Positions 48,351 to 59,328 of a stretch of 64,000 nucleotides of DNA are shown here, piece after piece (the first letter of the stretch is position 1; the number at the start of each line of letters is the position of its first letter). The notes beneath the pieces are model-generated. The model saw nothing but the letters and a program-made list of their open reading frames with translations, was not told where the DNA came from and did no database searches. The DNA is from Episyrphus balteatus (Eukaryota; Arthropoda; Insecta; Diptera; Syrphidae). The stretch lies in NCBI RefSeq assembly GCF_945859705.1, contig NC_079137.1, forward strand, positions 55,212,552 through 55,276,551, written 5' to 3'. The position numbers and the translations under genes were made by a program.

Positions 48351-49551
48351 CAGAGACCAGAAATAATAGTCAACCTTTATTTTCAATCGGTTTCTCTCTG
48401 AGAGTTACCACATTACTTTAAATAGTTTCGGTGAAAGTTTGAGATTTATTTTAAAAAATCAAAAAAAAAGGTTATTGGTTGAGTATTTTTTATTTTTTTA
48501 AATATCTCTAAATTGTTGAGATTTTAACAACAAAATAAATGGAAAAGGTCAACCTTTAACCGTTTTCGCTGAAAATAAATCAAAAGTGGTCAATTCAAGA
48601 ATGTCTTTATATATTGCAAAAATAAATATGAAAAGTATGTTTTTTCTAAGTTTATGTATTTAATAATGTATGAACTAAATAGACTCTCAAAGTTCTTTGG
48701 ACCTAAGATTATATCTCTTTTCGTTTAAAGTAAAATCTAAAGACGAAAATGTGTGTTTCCACTGTGATTTGAGTCGCTGGGACGACAAGCATAACCAATG
48801 CAATATCGAATATTTCAGGAGACCGATGTTCTAATATCTAGGTCAAAGCGTTCAGCTTCCAGAAGCGTTTTCGCCCGGCCAACTGCAAACGGCTATATCT
48901 CGGAATTTTTGATGCCAAAAGGTAGAGGGGACTCTAACCTACATTTGGGTACAACTCACATCTCTGTAGGTCCACGCGTTCTCAAACCGGGAGAACTTAA
49001 AGGTAAACAAAAAGATAAGCCCGATTCTGAAAAAATAGGCATGATGTGGCGGTTTAACATGGAAGATGATTTTTTAAAAATCTGACAATGTGTAAAGCGT
49101 AGGCCCATGACACAAGCTATCATTTGGCATCACTCGTAAAAATTGCTCTCAAGCGGTTTAGCTTCCAGGAGCATTCAAAGATTCTATGATTTTTCGAAAA
49201 AAAATTTTACCCTAACTTTCAAACGCGACTTTCTCGGAATTTTGAAAAAAAAAATCCAAAAACCCGATTATACCACTATCGGGTAGCTGAGAATATAAGC
49301 TTTCATATGGCACCCCTTATGTCTCTATGAATTGATACATTGCAGATGAGATTTATTTTTTTCTCTCAGCGATAAATCTCACTGGTTGACCAAAACATAA
49401 AAAAAATACAAAATAAAGGTTTCTCTAAGACCTTGACCGAAATTTTTCTTTTTTAAAAATAAAGGTTATTTTATGACCTTTATTGAAAATGGCGATAAAT
49501 AAGAGTTATTAAGGAACCTTTCAAAAGGTTGAGATTTATTTCTAATCTCTG
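48351..49551 (-). mobile_element. Family B element, copy 2 (1.2 kb)
   Basis: TIRs CAGAGACCAGAAATAA (left) and, reversed, CAGAGATTAGAAATAAATCT (right). The full length corresponds to the inverse of 18237-19431. An internal open stretch (48798-49085) is shared repeat sequence, not a gene. CAGAG ends suggest hAT, but the TSD is eroded. Confidence 0.7.
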
Positions 49552-52500
49552 GTTTGGGACTGCTTAGATATAGAAAATAAAAACAAATAAAATAGTACGT
49601 ATACGCCTTAATTTTTTTTGGGGGGCTCCTGATGTATCATTTGTTGGTCGCTAAGATTATTCAAGTAACATTTTTTTTGGTTCCCTAAGACAATATATAT
49701 GTATGTAATTTAATTTGTTGGGGCCCCTAAGGTAATATTTTTTTTGAGATGAAATATTATGTCGATTTTAAAAGTTATCACAAAAATGGTTAGGTATTGA
49801 CCAAAACAAAAGTCAATTTTGTCCGTTATCTTAAAAAAATCTTGTTATTTTTTCTCCAAATCAAATCAATTTTATTTGGAACAAAATAAATGCACGTTCT
49901 AGAGACCAACTCGACCAATTTTACAGTTGATTGCAACTTCAGTACTAGACCTCAATCAATTTATCTTATATATATTTTCTTTCTCTCTTTCGCGAATCGT
50001 TAGACAATTTCTCAGTTTGTAAACAGCATAACAAATGAACTTCAACTGCACATTTGTGGAGTCAAGTTCTAAAAATCTAGTCTGTCACTCTGTCTGTCTG
50101 TGTCCTCTCCGTCAGAGTGCGCACATTTACATCATAGAGACAACCACAGAGACTACAGAGATAGTACCTATATATCCAAGTCCTGTGCATATATGCTAAT
50201 CCAAATCGGGGAGTCACCAGACAGATTGACGATCAACATATTCCCATAAATCACATTGGGAATATACCTAACGTCGGTAGTCGGTTACTCCAGCTCCATC
50301 TTTTCAGCTTCAGCAAGTCGAGAGTCCGAATGGTTCCTCTTGGGCATTAATAATATTCCCTTCTTTGTGCATTTAAGTAGGTAAATATGAAACGACATGA
50401 CGATGACGATGCAAACGCACGATGCAAAACATTCACGGATCCGTATAGATGAACCCCGCGAACAACCATCAAACAACTTAGTTAGGCTCTGTCCGCAATG
50501 TCTTTCTTTCTCTCTCTCGTGATTATGAAATTTATGAATAAATAAACTACAATTTTAGAAGAGACAATATCTCCTTGTCGACATGGTCACTCTGTCCATT
50601 CTTTTGGGCTGAATGTTCCTTGGAGGATCAAGAAGAAAAAGAAGGGAAAAAGAATCATCTTGACAGACGATATTCTAGATGAGGGGGAATCTGTGTACAC
50701 TGTACAGTTCCCAGAGAGCTTGATGAACCTCTGACTGATTTATTAGTACTGCTTCGACAAATAATGGTATCCAACAGGTAACGGTTGACCGTACTTGGTC
50801 ATCATTTCTTCTCCTACACAAGAAGGCTCTAAACACATTCCATGATGTCAAAGAGAGAGAGAGATAGTCGAAGGTATGCCTACTTCTTGTCTGGCTAACC
50901 CTGACTCAAGCTTGGACTCTGTCTTTGGCTATGCACAGATCAAAGGTTATTCACGTGGACATAAATCTACAAAATCTCATTCGAAGCTATGCACAGCGCA
51001 GCTCAGCATCCATGACGATCATGCGGAGCAGCGACAGACACACTGATTGACAGATAGCTAACCATCCTACACGCTTTTTTTTTTACAGATCCAAGCCTTG
51101 AGTTAAAAAACTTTCAAAGACCCAAGACAAGACAACAAGAAAAAGACAAAAGTGCTTATGGGGCAAACACGTAGGTCATTTGAATCGCAACACTAATTGA
51201 CTAGCCATCCATAAGGTTGTTTCGGATTAATCCGCCGATAAGACTTTGGCGCGTCCGTTTAAGGAAGAACTCTCCTCAAAGCGACTTCCTTTGAAGATCA
51301 CATCGAATGGTCGGGGCCCAATCCCCAAGTCCGCAAACACAATGTTTTGCTTTTGGAAGTGTGTTCACACCGTTTTCCCGATACTGCAAATTGAAATTTA
51401 TTACTCAACGAGAGCTGTGCACATTGATCTAATTTCCGTTAGGGACAGGGTAATCTTTGGCACAGTAGACAAAAGTTGCGCAGGCGCAAGTAGGAATATC
51501 CTGTGGCACAAGTGTCTTTTTCCAACAGCAGCCAAGAGCGTCGTTAAGTCGGTCGTCGACAAGAACGACGATTATTGTGGCAACTTCTTGAGAGAGGGAA
51601 TGTTCTAATCGGGCTTCAGCTTTAGCCGTTCAAGAGATCGCGTATAGAATGGAAAAATAATAATTATTTGTGAATTATTATTATTACCTGCCACAGACTT
51701 TTTGCTGTGCAAGTCTGCAAGTTTGTTGTTGTTGTTGTTTTTCGATGGTGGTATAGTGTTGTTATATCTATAACACAACCTGCCTCCTGGCTGGACCTGG
51801 GCGTCCGAGACTCTCAAATAGAGTGTGTCTGCCGGATCCACTTGTGTAGACCTTTTGTTTTTATGTTTTTTTTTTTTGTTTTTTTTTTGCTCTTTGGCTT
51901 TTCCTCCTTTTGTCTTGAAGGTGTGATCTATTGTGGTAGATTGTATCAACATGAATGATTTACAATGGTCGCATAATTGACAGATCTGGAAATTTATTAC
52001 AAGACCGTGAAGTGGGGAATAGAAATTGAGAAAAACGAAAGAATAAAAGAAAAATAAGCCTTTGGACTTTGTTAGAGATATAGAGAAGGCAGAAAGAAGG
52101 TTATTTATTTTTGTTTCCTTTTTTTTTTTTTGCAATCGACACCTTCGCAGGAGTCTGGAGATTTTATTATGTATTTTTTTTTTGTTTTATTATTTTTTTT
52201 TACTACCTGGGGTTCTGTTTAAATTTAAGAGGTGTTAGATTAAGTACCTACACTACATATTTGCAAAAGTGAACCTTGGATGCAATCTAAAGCAATTGTA
52301 AGGTTTGTCACTCGAGGCTTTGAAAAAATTTGCTCCTTTTAAATGCGAGATTATTAAATGATTTTTTGAATAATTGGTTAGCTGACAAAAATACAGGCCA
52401 GTACTCAAAAACCCTACGCAAATGCTAAGAAACAAACTATTTTTCCACAAAAAAAATTTATATTATTTGTCAGAGTTAATGGGCAAAAGAACATTATTAT

Positions 52501-52561
52501 ATCACACATTTTTATAATAATCATGTAATTACCTACTTTATAAAATCAATGAATGGATTAC
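49552..52561. other. Unique DNA, less AT-rich at 50.0-52.0 kb
   Basis: A plus-strand frame at 51246-51608 starts with a good ATG context but has no recognisable domain. Overlapping opposite-strand frames and GTT/CTCT simple repeats argue for regulatory or UTR-like DNA. CTGTCTGTCTGTG runs near 50090. Confidence 0.35.
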
Positions 52562-52565
52562 TTAA

Positions 52566-52795
52566 CCCTCCGTAGGCACACCTCTTTTTTGCGAATTATA
52601 TACTTTTTCATGGCGCTAGAACTTTTTTCGATCTCACTATTTTATGTAGAATCATATATGAAATTGATGTAGAATTTTCCGAGGAATTCGAATACTGTAT
52701 TATAAAAAATGTATTTTCACCCTTTTAAAGACAATTTTCTGTGACCACTTTTCATTTTTGTCCAGCCAAATTCGCACCCGTGTGCCGACAGAGGG
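52566..52795. mobile_element. piggyBac-like MITE (230 bp)
   Basis: TSD TTAA at 52562-52565 and 52796-52799. TIRs CCCTCCGTAGGCACAC and, reversed, CCCTCTGTCGGCACAC (14 of 16 identical). TTAA target plus CCCT terminus is the piggyBac signature. No coding capacity. Confidence 0.87.
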
Positions 52796-52799
52796 TTAA

Positions 52800-54930
52800 T
52801 TACTTACACACATTTTGGCTGTAAAAATAATATCTTCAGTGTTTCGTAGCGTTTGCGTTAGGTTGCCGAGTACTTTCCTGCATGTTTGTCAGCTAAAGAT
52901 TGGTGTATAGTTTAGCCTTTTAGTGCATACAAAATTGTTCTCTGTTGTTCAAAAAAGATCTTTAATTTTTGTTAATTTGAATAGGGTTGCCATATATGAA
53001 GGCCTACATTCGTAATATTATTTTATTAATTTTTTTCCACTATTTAGGCTTTTGTTTGACAGTTCAAAAATGTTCTTATTTGATCATACTACAAAGATAT
53101 GTTATATGCCATGTTTTCTTTTAAAATATGGTTGCCTAGAACTTCCAATTTTAAAAGCGGTAACCCTATTTTTTTTATTTTCTGTATTAACATATCTTTC
53201 ATTTGACAACAGTTTGAACCCCGTACCTTGTGAGCTTAGTAACTCGACTCGATGTCGATATAGATATTTGTTAAATGTAGGTTTATAAAAAACATAAAAT
53301 TCGTTTTTCAAAGAAATAATCCTGCATCTAAGATCAAATTGAGCTCCAAAACATTTATGCAATTTGATTTGTTTTATTAAAATGCATTTTTATAAATAAA
53401 CTTTTGGAAAAAAAAATGTAAAATCAAATTGGTATGCCGTTTTTAGAAATTATTTATCAATATCTAAAACCAAAAATTCAAAAAAATCCAATGGCCCGTT
53501 TTCGAAAATTTGATTTTTCAAAAAAAAAAAAAAAAAAAAATCAAAAATATGTAGGTATTTTTAAACATTCAAAAATTATTTTTTTTTTTTAATTTTAACT
53601 AAATTTAATTTTTTAAATTCATATTGAAATTATATAAATTTATAAAAAATTTCGTTAAAGTTGAATTTGTAGTTTGACAGAAAATCCGATTTGAAAAGAA
53701 AAAAAAAAAAAAAACGGTTCTGTAACAGGTGCTGTTAATAATGATTTTTGAAAATAAAATGTTCTTATCAAAAGATAGACTTTGCCTTAAAACTAACATT
53801 TTATTTTTTTTTTAAATCGTTGGAGTCGTTTTCGAGTAAATTAAGTCTTCCGAAATTTGTATATGACAGGTACCGTTATATCATGTAGTTTCAAGTATTT
53901 TTATATTTAAAAGTATATTTTGAATACAAAAAAGTATTATATATGAAATTTGAATTATAAAAACTTACTCCTAATCTTGGTAAGGAGATGAAATTAAATA
54001 CTCGTGAACTTTTTTTATTACAAGAATATTGAATTTAAATGAAAATGTATTAAAAACGCAAACGAAGAGAGAAGCCATTTTTATTTGTTGAGGGAGTTCT
54101 AAAAAATTAAATAAATTCTGTCGGGAACCAGGGCCTTCAACAATAAAACTTGTTTTAAGTCCAAATAATTTAATTTCCTTTCATTTTTTTGTCCACTCTT
54201 TTCGATTTCTGAAGCTCCGTAGAGAATTCTCGTAACAGTATTGGATTTAAATATTTTTTTTTTTAGCGTTGCCTCCTATGTAGTTTTGGTTTACAGATAT
54301 AAGATCCTATGCATCGAGCTACAAAAATTACAATTATTTTTTTTCGAAGATTTTCGAAAATTATCCAAGGGGTACCTCTTGTCTAAAAATTCGGAATTTT
54401 CAAAAAATTTCTCCAAATCCATCGAATGTGACATCAAAAGAAAGGACTCTTTATACTCTATTTATAACTGAAAACCAAAAGTTTGTTGGATTTCGGGTTG
54501 CTGAATTATTTGCAAACAAAAATAAAACTTACTCGTAATTATAACAAAAACCCCTCAAGTCATAAAAGCAACAAATCATAACAAGACATTGATGATGAAA
54601 AAATAAAACTAACTTCTTCCAATTTATATTAAATTTGAGAAATAGTCGCTGTTTATGGTCCTCATATAATAACTTCCTTTCATTTCCGCAAATAATTTTT
54701 TTTTGGAAAACATAACTTAAACCACTTAACTCTTCCATTCACTAAACAACAACTAACATAAATGATACACTAAGTTGTTGTTAAAAAAAGGCCTACAATA
54801 TAAATTAGGTGATAAACAATACATAAAATACCCTGAAGTTGCAAATTTCCATCAAAAGGTAAACAACCTGCTACATGGTTTGTTTACAAAACGTCAACAA
54901 TAAAAAAAAAGAGTCAACAAAATAAATTAA
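52800..54930. other. AT-rich spacer with diverged family A-like sequence
   Basis: 53390-53880 contains 'CGTTGGAGTCGTTTTCGAG' and related blocks seen in family A interiors, but no ends. Otherwise nothing was seen. Confidence 0.4.
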
Positions 54931-55394
54931 AAAATAAAAACCTACCAAAAAACCACAAACAGAGAATTCAATCTTAAGAGAACATTTTTCGAATTCGAAT
55001 TTCGAACGTCTTCAACTTATTCGTTGCAACTTGGTTTGAACAACCACACGCAACCTTCGACTTCAAAGAAGAATAAGAAAAGAAACAAACAAACAAGAAA
55101 AATGTTAGACTGCTTAGACTTAGGCTTATAACCATCGAAGACCCTCAGACCAAGTCCGTAACCACCTCACTCAACCAGCATTATTCTTGTTCACCTGGTG
55201 GCACACCGCATCGTTCCGTCGAACAGATAAGTCGTGTTTTTTCGATCCTTCCTTCAAAATACAAAAAAAAAAAAAGTACCAAATCCGATTTATAACCATG
55301 GCCCACACGAACGGTCTGGGTCTAGTCTAGCTGCTATATGTGTCTTCACACATAGTTACGCTGTTTGCGATTCCAATGAACGTTTTAGTTAGGC
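54931..55394 (+). promoter_or_regulatory. 5' flank / probable 5' UTR of the receptor gene
   Basis: Less AT-rich than the DNA upstream and without repeats. Short upstream ATGs occur (for example at 55298 and 55378). An in-frame TAG at 55386-55388 lies just before the chosen start codon. No unambiguous TATA box; a poly-A tract is at 55262-55274. Confidence 0.4.
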
Positions 55395-57243
55395 ATGGCC
55401 CGTCAGCCAAGACGGTCGGCTTTAGTGCTGACGAAAAAATCGAAATCGCGAATAACAACAACAATTTACCCTCAATCGTCGTCGCGTTTTTTACCCCTAA
55501 TTGTAACTTTGGCATTGACCATACTTATTGAAATAAGTTGGGCTCAATCTAATTTAGATAATGGTGGTGGTAACGCACCCGTAACGCAACCAAAATTCGG
55601 TGATCGCTTATTACCACGAAATAGACATATAGCTAGTACTTTCAATACAACTACAAATAGTGTAACTAAAAGTAGTAGTAGTGAGTTGAATCATTTTGGC
55701 CCGGTTTATATTAGAGCGGGCAGTGAAGTGGTAGAAATTCGAACAAACAGTGATAACGGTCGAAATCGTAACATCTCTTCGTCATCTCCGTCGACAACGG
55801 AAGAGGAATCAACTGAAGATCATTTACAACCTCAACGAAGACGCAACGACAATGACAATGACATCGAAGAAGTCGCCAGCGTCGTATCCGCCTTGGACAC
55901 TCTTAGCGACAATAACGAAGTCGCTCCATCTCGAGACTATCTGAACGTCTCGAAGGCGGACAGACTGATCGAAATGTCGACAGAGTTCTTTATCGTCCCA
56001 ACATCAACGACGACCGAAAAACCAGCCATTCCTTCGACAACATCGAAATTTCGATCAGCGGTTGACTCGACGGGTCAACACAAAAACAACCACATCCAAC
56101 CCAGACCGGTGCTAATACTGGCTCCCAAGAATCCGTCACATGGTAACACATCATCGGTGGTAACTCCACCGACCATAGTTAGCACACGTCTGCCTAACGG
56201 ACTGCGCAAGGAACCCTGGGTCGTGCCCGTCCTCGTCCTAGCCTCCCTAACCATGATCATGATGGCTGCCTTTGAGATTTTCGTTCTATTCAAGGCCTGG
56301 CGTACCTCACCGTCACGCCGGCATCTATTTTTGGGCCAAATGCTATTGCTAGGCCTATTTGCTTGCGCCGGACTTGGTGCAATAATCACGGCACAGCCGA
56401 CCGTTCTAAGTTGTGGCGCGATACGTTTCGGAGCGGGCGTTGCTTATGCCTTGGTATTTGCGGCACTGCTCGTTAAGTGCGTGTTCCTCATTAGTTTGAA
56501 CGGCGGTGTTTACCTACCGGCACCGTATCAGGGATTGCTACTGTTGTTCGCCGTACTCATTCAAGTGGCCATTGGGGCCCAATGGCTGCTGAACCAGCCG
56601 CCAGATATTTATACAATGACAGTTCCATTTGGTGCTAGTGCGGGCACTAGTTCCACCAACAACAACAACAACAACAAACTATCCTCAATGCTGATCACTT
56701 CAAGTGATATCACACGTTTGCAGCAACACGGTAGCACGATGATGATACCCCTTTGCAAGACGCAATTCTCCGAACTCTTGTTGTCCTTAATTTACATTGT
56801 CTTCCTGATCGTGTTCGTGGCGGTTCTCGCGATCAAATCGCGCGGCATTCGTGATAATTATCGAGAGTCTACATACATTGGTCTAGCGATTGGTGGTGCG
56901 ATACCAATTTGGTTAGGTTGGATGTTGTGCGGTTTGGCTGTCGCCGATCGGCACAAGGATGCATGCATTGCATTTGGATTAGTTGCAACATCGGCGACAG
57001 TTTTTTTGGTAATGTTTATGCCAAAGGGTAGGCAATTGGCAGCGATGGGCAAGGAGGGGTTGTATGTGGAGGATCGTGAGGAGCAGTTTAGTTCGTTGAG
57101 TCGGGCTGGGTCGGGTTATTCGCCGTCGTTTTTTCACTTTAAGCCGATCAAGTATGGAGTGATGGGTCCGGTGCCGAATTCAACATCGAATATGGGCAAT
57201 GGCAATAGTACGAAACATACAACGGCAACTATGAATGGTGGTG
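55395..57243 (+). CDS. smog: Smog-like class C seven-transmembrane receptor, first coding exon
   Basis: One exon encodes 616 complete codons and ends in phase 1 at a consensus donor (G|GTAAGT, 57244). The ATG follows an in-frame TAG directly upstream. Residues about 31-52 form a signal peptide (FLPLIVTLALTILIEISWAQ). Residues 53-272 are a Ser/Thr/Asn-rich, probably glycosylated ectodomain with no Venus-flytrap domain. Seven hydrophobic helices lie near 275-300, 311-333, 343-366, 377-399, 458-481, 494-516 and 523-544. C340 and C454 fit the conserved TM3-loop 2 disulfide, and FMPKGR after TM7 fits the xPK motif of class C receptors. An Asn run interrupts loop 2. The cytoplasmic tail continues past the donor; the next exon was not found. 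In Drosophila, Smog (pog) is a receptor for the ligand Fog in epithelial contraction; the symbol rests on recalled similarity of the TM region. Related class C orphan receptors are the alternative. Confidence 0.68.
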
Positions 57244-58170
57244 GTAAGTTTTTTGTGTCTTTTTGCTGTTTTTCTTTCGTTAAGTTTTTTTTTGGTTTAA
57301 TTTTTTTTTTCGTTAAAAAAAGAGGTTGACGCACTTGAGTTTGTGATTTATTTATTTATTTTTTTTTTTTTTGTTTGGGATTGAAAACCACTCGAGTGTG
57401 TCAAAAAATACAGCTCTTAGCTATTGTCTATTTATTATCTTAGATGAGAGAAGTTTGAAAATAAAGCACAAGTCACACCTTTTTGCTGCTTAAAAGTGAG
57501 AGAAAGATTTATTGGTTGACATTTCAGTGTGAAGATTGAAGAGAGTGAAGTGAAAATATAATGAACGCGCGTATAGTCACCGTAATTGACTTTCTGTCTA
57601 AAGCCTACCTTTACCTATGTTTGTCTAAAAGCTCTGACACTGATGTATAGTATAGGTACTTTATTCATGATAGAGCTAATTGAAAGGTTTGGTTTCGGTT
57701 ATATTCTGTGAGGAGAAGCATCATCATTTAACGGTTCGCTGATTGTCATATGCGTGGGTATGAGTTGGGATGGGTTTTATGAGAACGGGACGGGAGGAAT
57801 AATTTTTTATTTTTTTTTTCCTTCACAATGCACTGATTATGATAACCTATTTTTAGTTCTGTTATAAGCTTAATGGAAAAAAATAATTAAATAAGAAAAT
57901 AAACATTGTAGTGATTTTTTTGTGGTAAATGAGTTTAATGAAGTCGGGTTTTAAAAATTTCCATTCAATTATAAAAGTGATTGATATGTTTTTGGGTAAT
58001 GGAAAATTTAATTATAAAAAAATAAAAGAAAATATGTGCCTTTTTTTGTGATTTTAGTAGAGTAACTTAAGCAAATTATTAGGGAACCCGGCCGAACAGC
58101 TCTGATTTTGAGGATTTTTTTTTCAAACGTAGGTAATTAAAAATACTTTAAAGTCTATAGATTAAAAATT
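57244..58170 (+). other. Start of the intron after the receptor exon
   Basis: Begins GTAAGTTTTTTGTG. AT-rich, with no second exon recognised. Reading through the donor would add a Phe-rich tail of about 27 residues before a TGA, which is not plausible as the receptor's native C-terminus. Confidence 0.6.
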
Positions 58171-58383
58171 GCCGGTGTTGCCGTATTGTTTTTTAAAATT
58201 AAAATTAATTTTTTTTTTACAAAACCATTTTTTTTTGCTTAAATTTCATAAAACAAATGATAGCAAAAGATTCTCTAGGTAATTTAAGGAAAATATATAA
58301 AAGGCAGTAAGGGACAATCTTCCATCGTTTAAGCGATAAATGCAATTTTCTAACATTCTGGCCTCAAACACAAAAAAAATATT

Positions 58384-58700
58384 TTGAAAACAACGGTAAC
58401 ACCTACAATATTTTAAAATACATTTTAAAAAAGCCAGAAGCTCATTCTTATCTCTTAAATTTAAATCCACTAAATTTAATCAAGACTTTTTGAAAAAATG
58501 GTCCTCAAACTCAGAATTAAAAAAAAAATGTTATTAGAAAAATTTAAAATGACTTTTTTCCAAACTTTTTCTAATAAAATATGAATTTATTTAAAAAAAA
58601 ATTTTTAGCCATAAATATTATCAGTTGAATTTCGAAGCAAAAAAGGTAAAATATATCACACTTTTGAAAAAAAAAATGAAAAATTACTTCAATTTCAATG
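58384..58700. repeat. Family D arm, left of the retrotransposon
   Basis: CAACGGTAACACCTACAATA and the following sequence match the reverse complement of the window's right end (63760-64000). A shorter inverted counterpart (CGGTGTTGCCGT) lies at 58174. Relatedness to 21432-22589 is shown by CAACGG(C/T)AACAC and AAAAGC(T/C)AGA. Confidence 0.6.
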
Positions 58701-58955
58701 GTTTTTTTTTTAACAAAACTGAATTTTTGCATTGAAATAATTAATTTTCTCAAAGACTGTGGTAAATAGGAACTTTAAATTTTTGTTGTTTAACTTTCAA
58801 CAGTTAGGGTTATTAAATGAATAAAAAATAATTTTATGTTTAGATGTTGAACTTTAAAAAAAAAATAAGTTACATTTTTTTTTCAAAACTTTTATTAAAA
58901 AAAGTTCTTCGATAATGAAATACTTTCTAATTTTTTCCATAAACCGTAATACATA

Positions 58956-59328
58956 TGTAAGTTTCAACCGTTTGGCTTGAAACTTTGACGATTATATAAA
59001 ATTAAGTCCAATTATTCGGATTGAGACACAAGTTGATGTAGTAAAGGAACTAAATATTTAATAACAATTAAATAAAACAAATTAACAAAATTAAACATTA
59101 TTAAATTACCTAAATCAACAATTATGTCGGCTTTGGGATCTGTGACCCAGCTTATTAAATAATTAAACAGCAATTGAAAAATAATTTAAAATAACAAAAT
59201 ATCAATATTTGAAAAGTAAGTAAATAAGTATTAGATATGAATATCGTAAGTGTTTTAGCAAAGTATTGAAAAGGCAAAGTAATCATAATGGTGATTAAGT
59301 TTGTCTGATAGATGGCAACAAACTTACA
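58956..59328 (-). repeat. 3' LTR (element sense)
   Basis: 373 bp, starts TGTAAGTTT and ends AAACTTACA, so the outer nine bases are inverted. It contains the last codons and stop of pol. Confidence 0.97.

Noticed and set aside
48798..49085. 95-codon plus-strand frame
   Set aside because: Lies wholly inside family B copy 2; the matching part of copy 1 does not keep the frame.
51246..51608. 120-codon plus-strand frame
   Set aside because: No domain, no intron signals and overlapping low-complexity frames; too weak to call as a gene.
57244..57329. Read-through C-terminus of the receptor
   Set aside because: Starts exactly at a GTAAGT donor and is Phe/Lys-rich intron translation.
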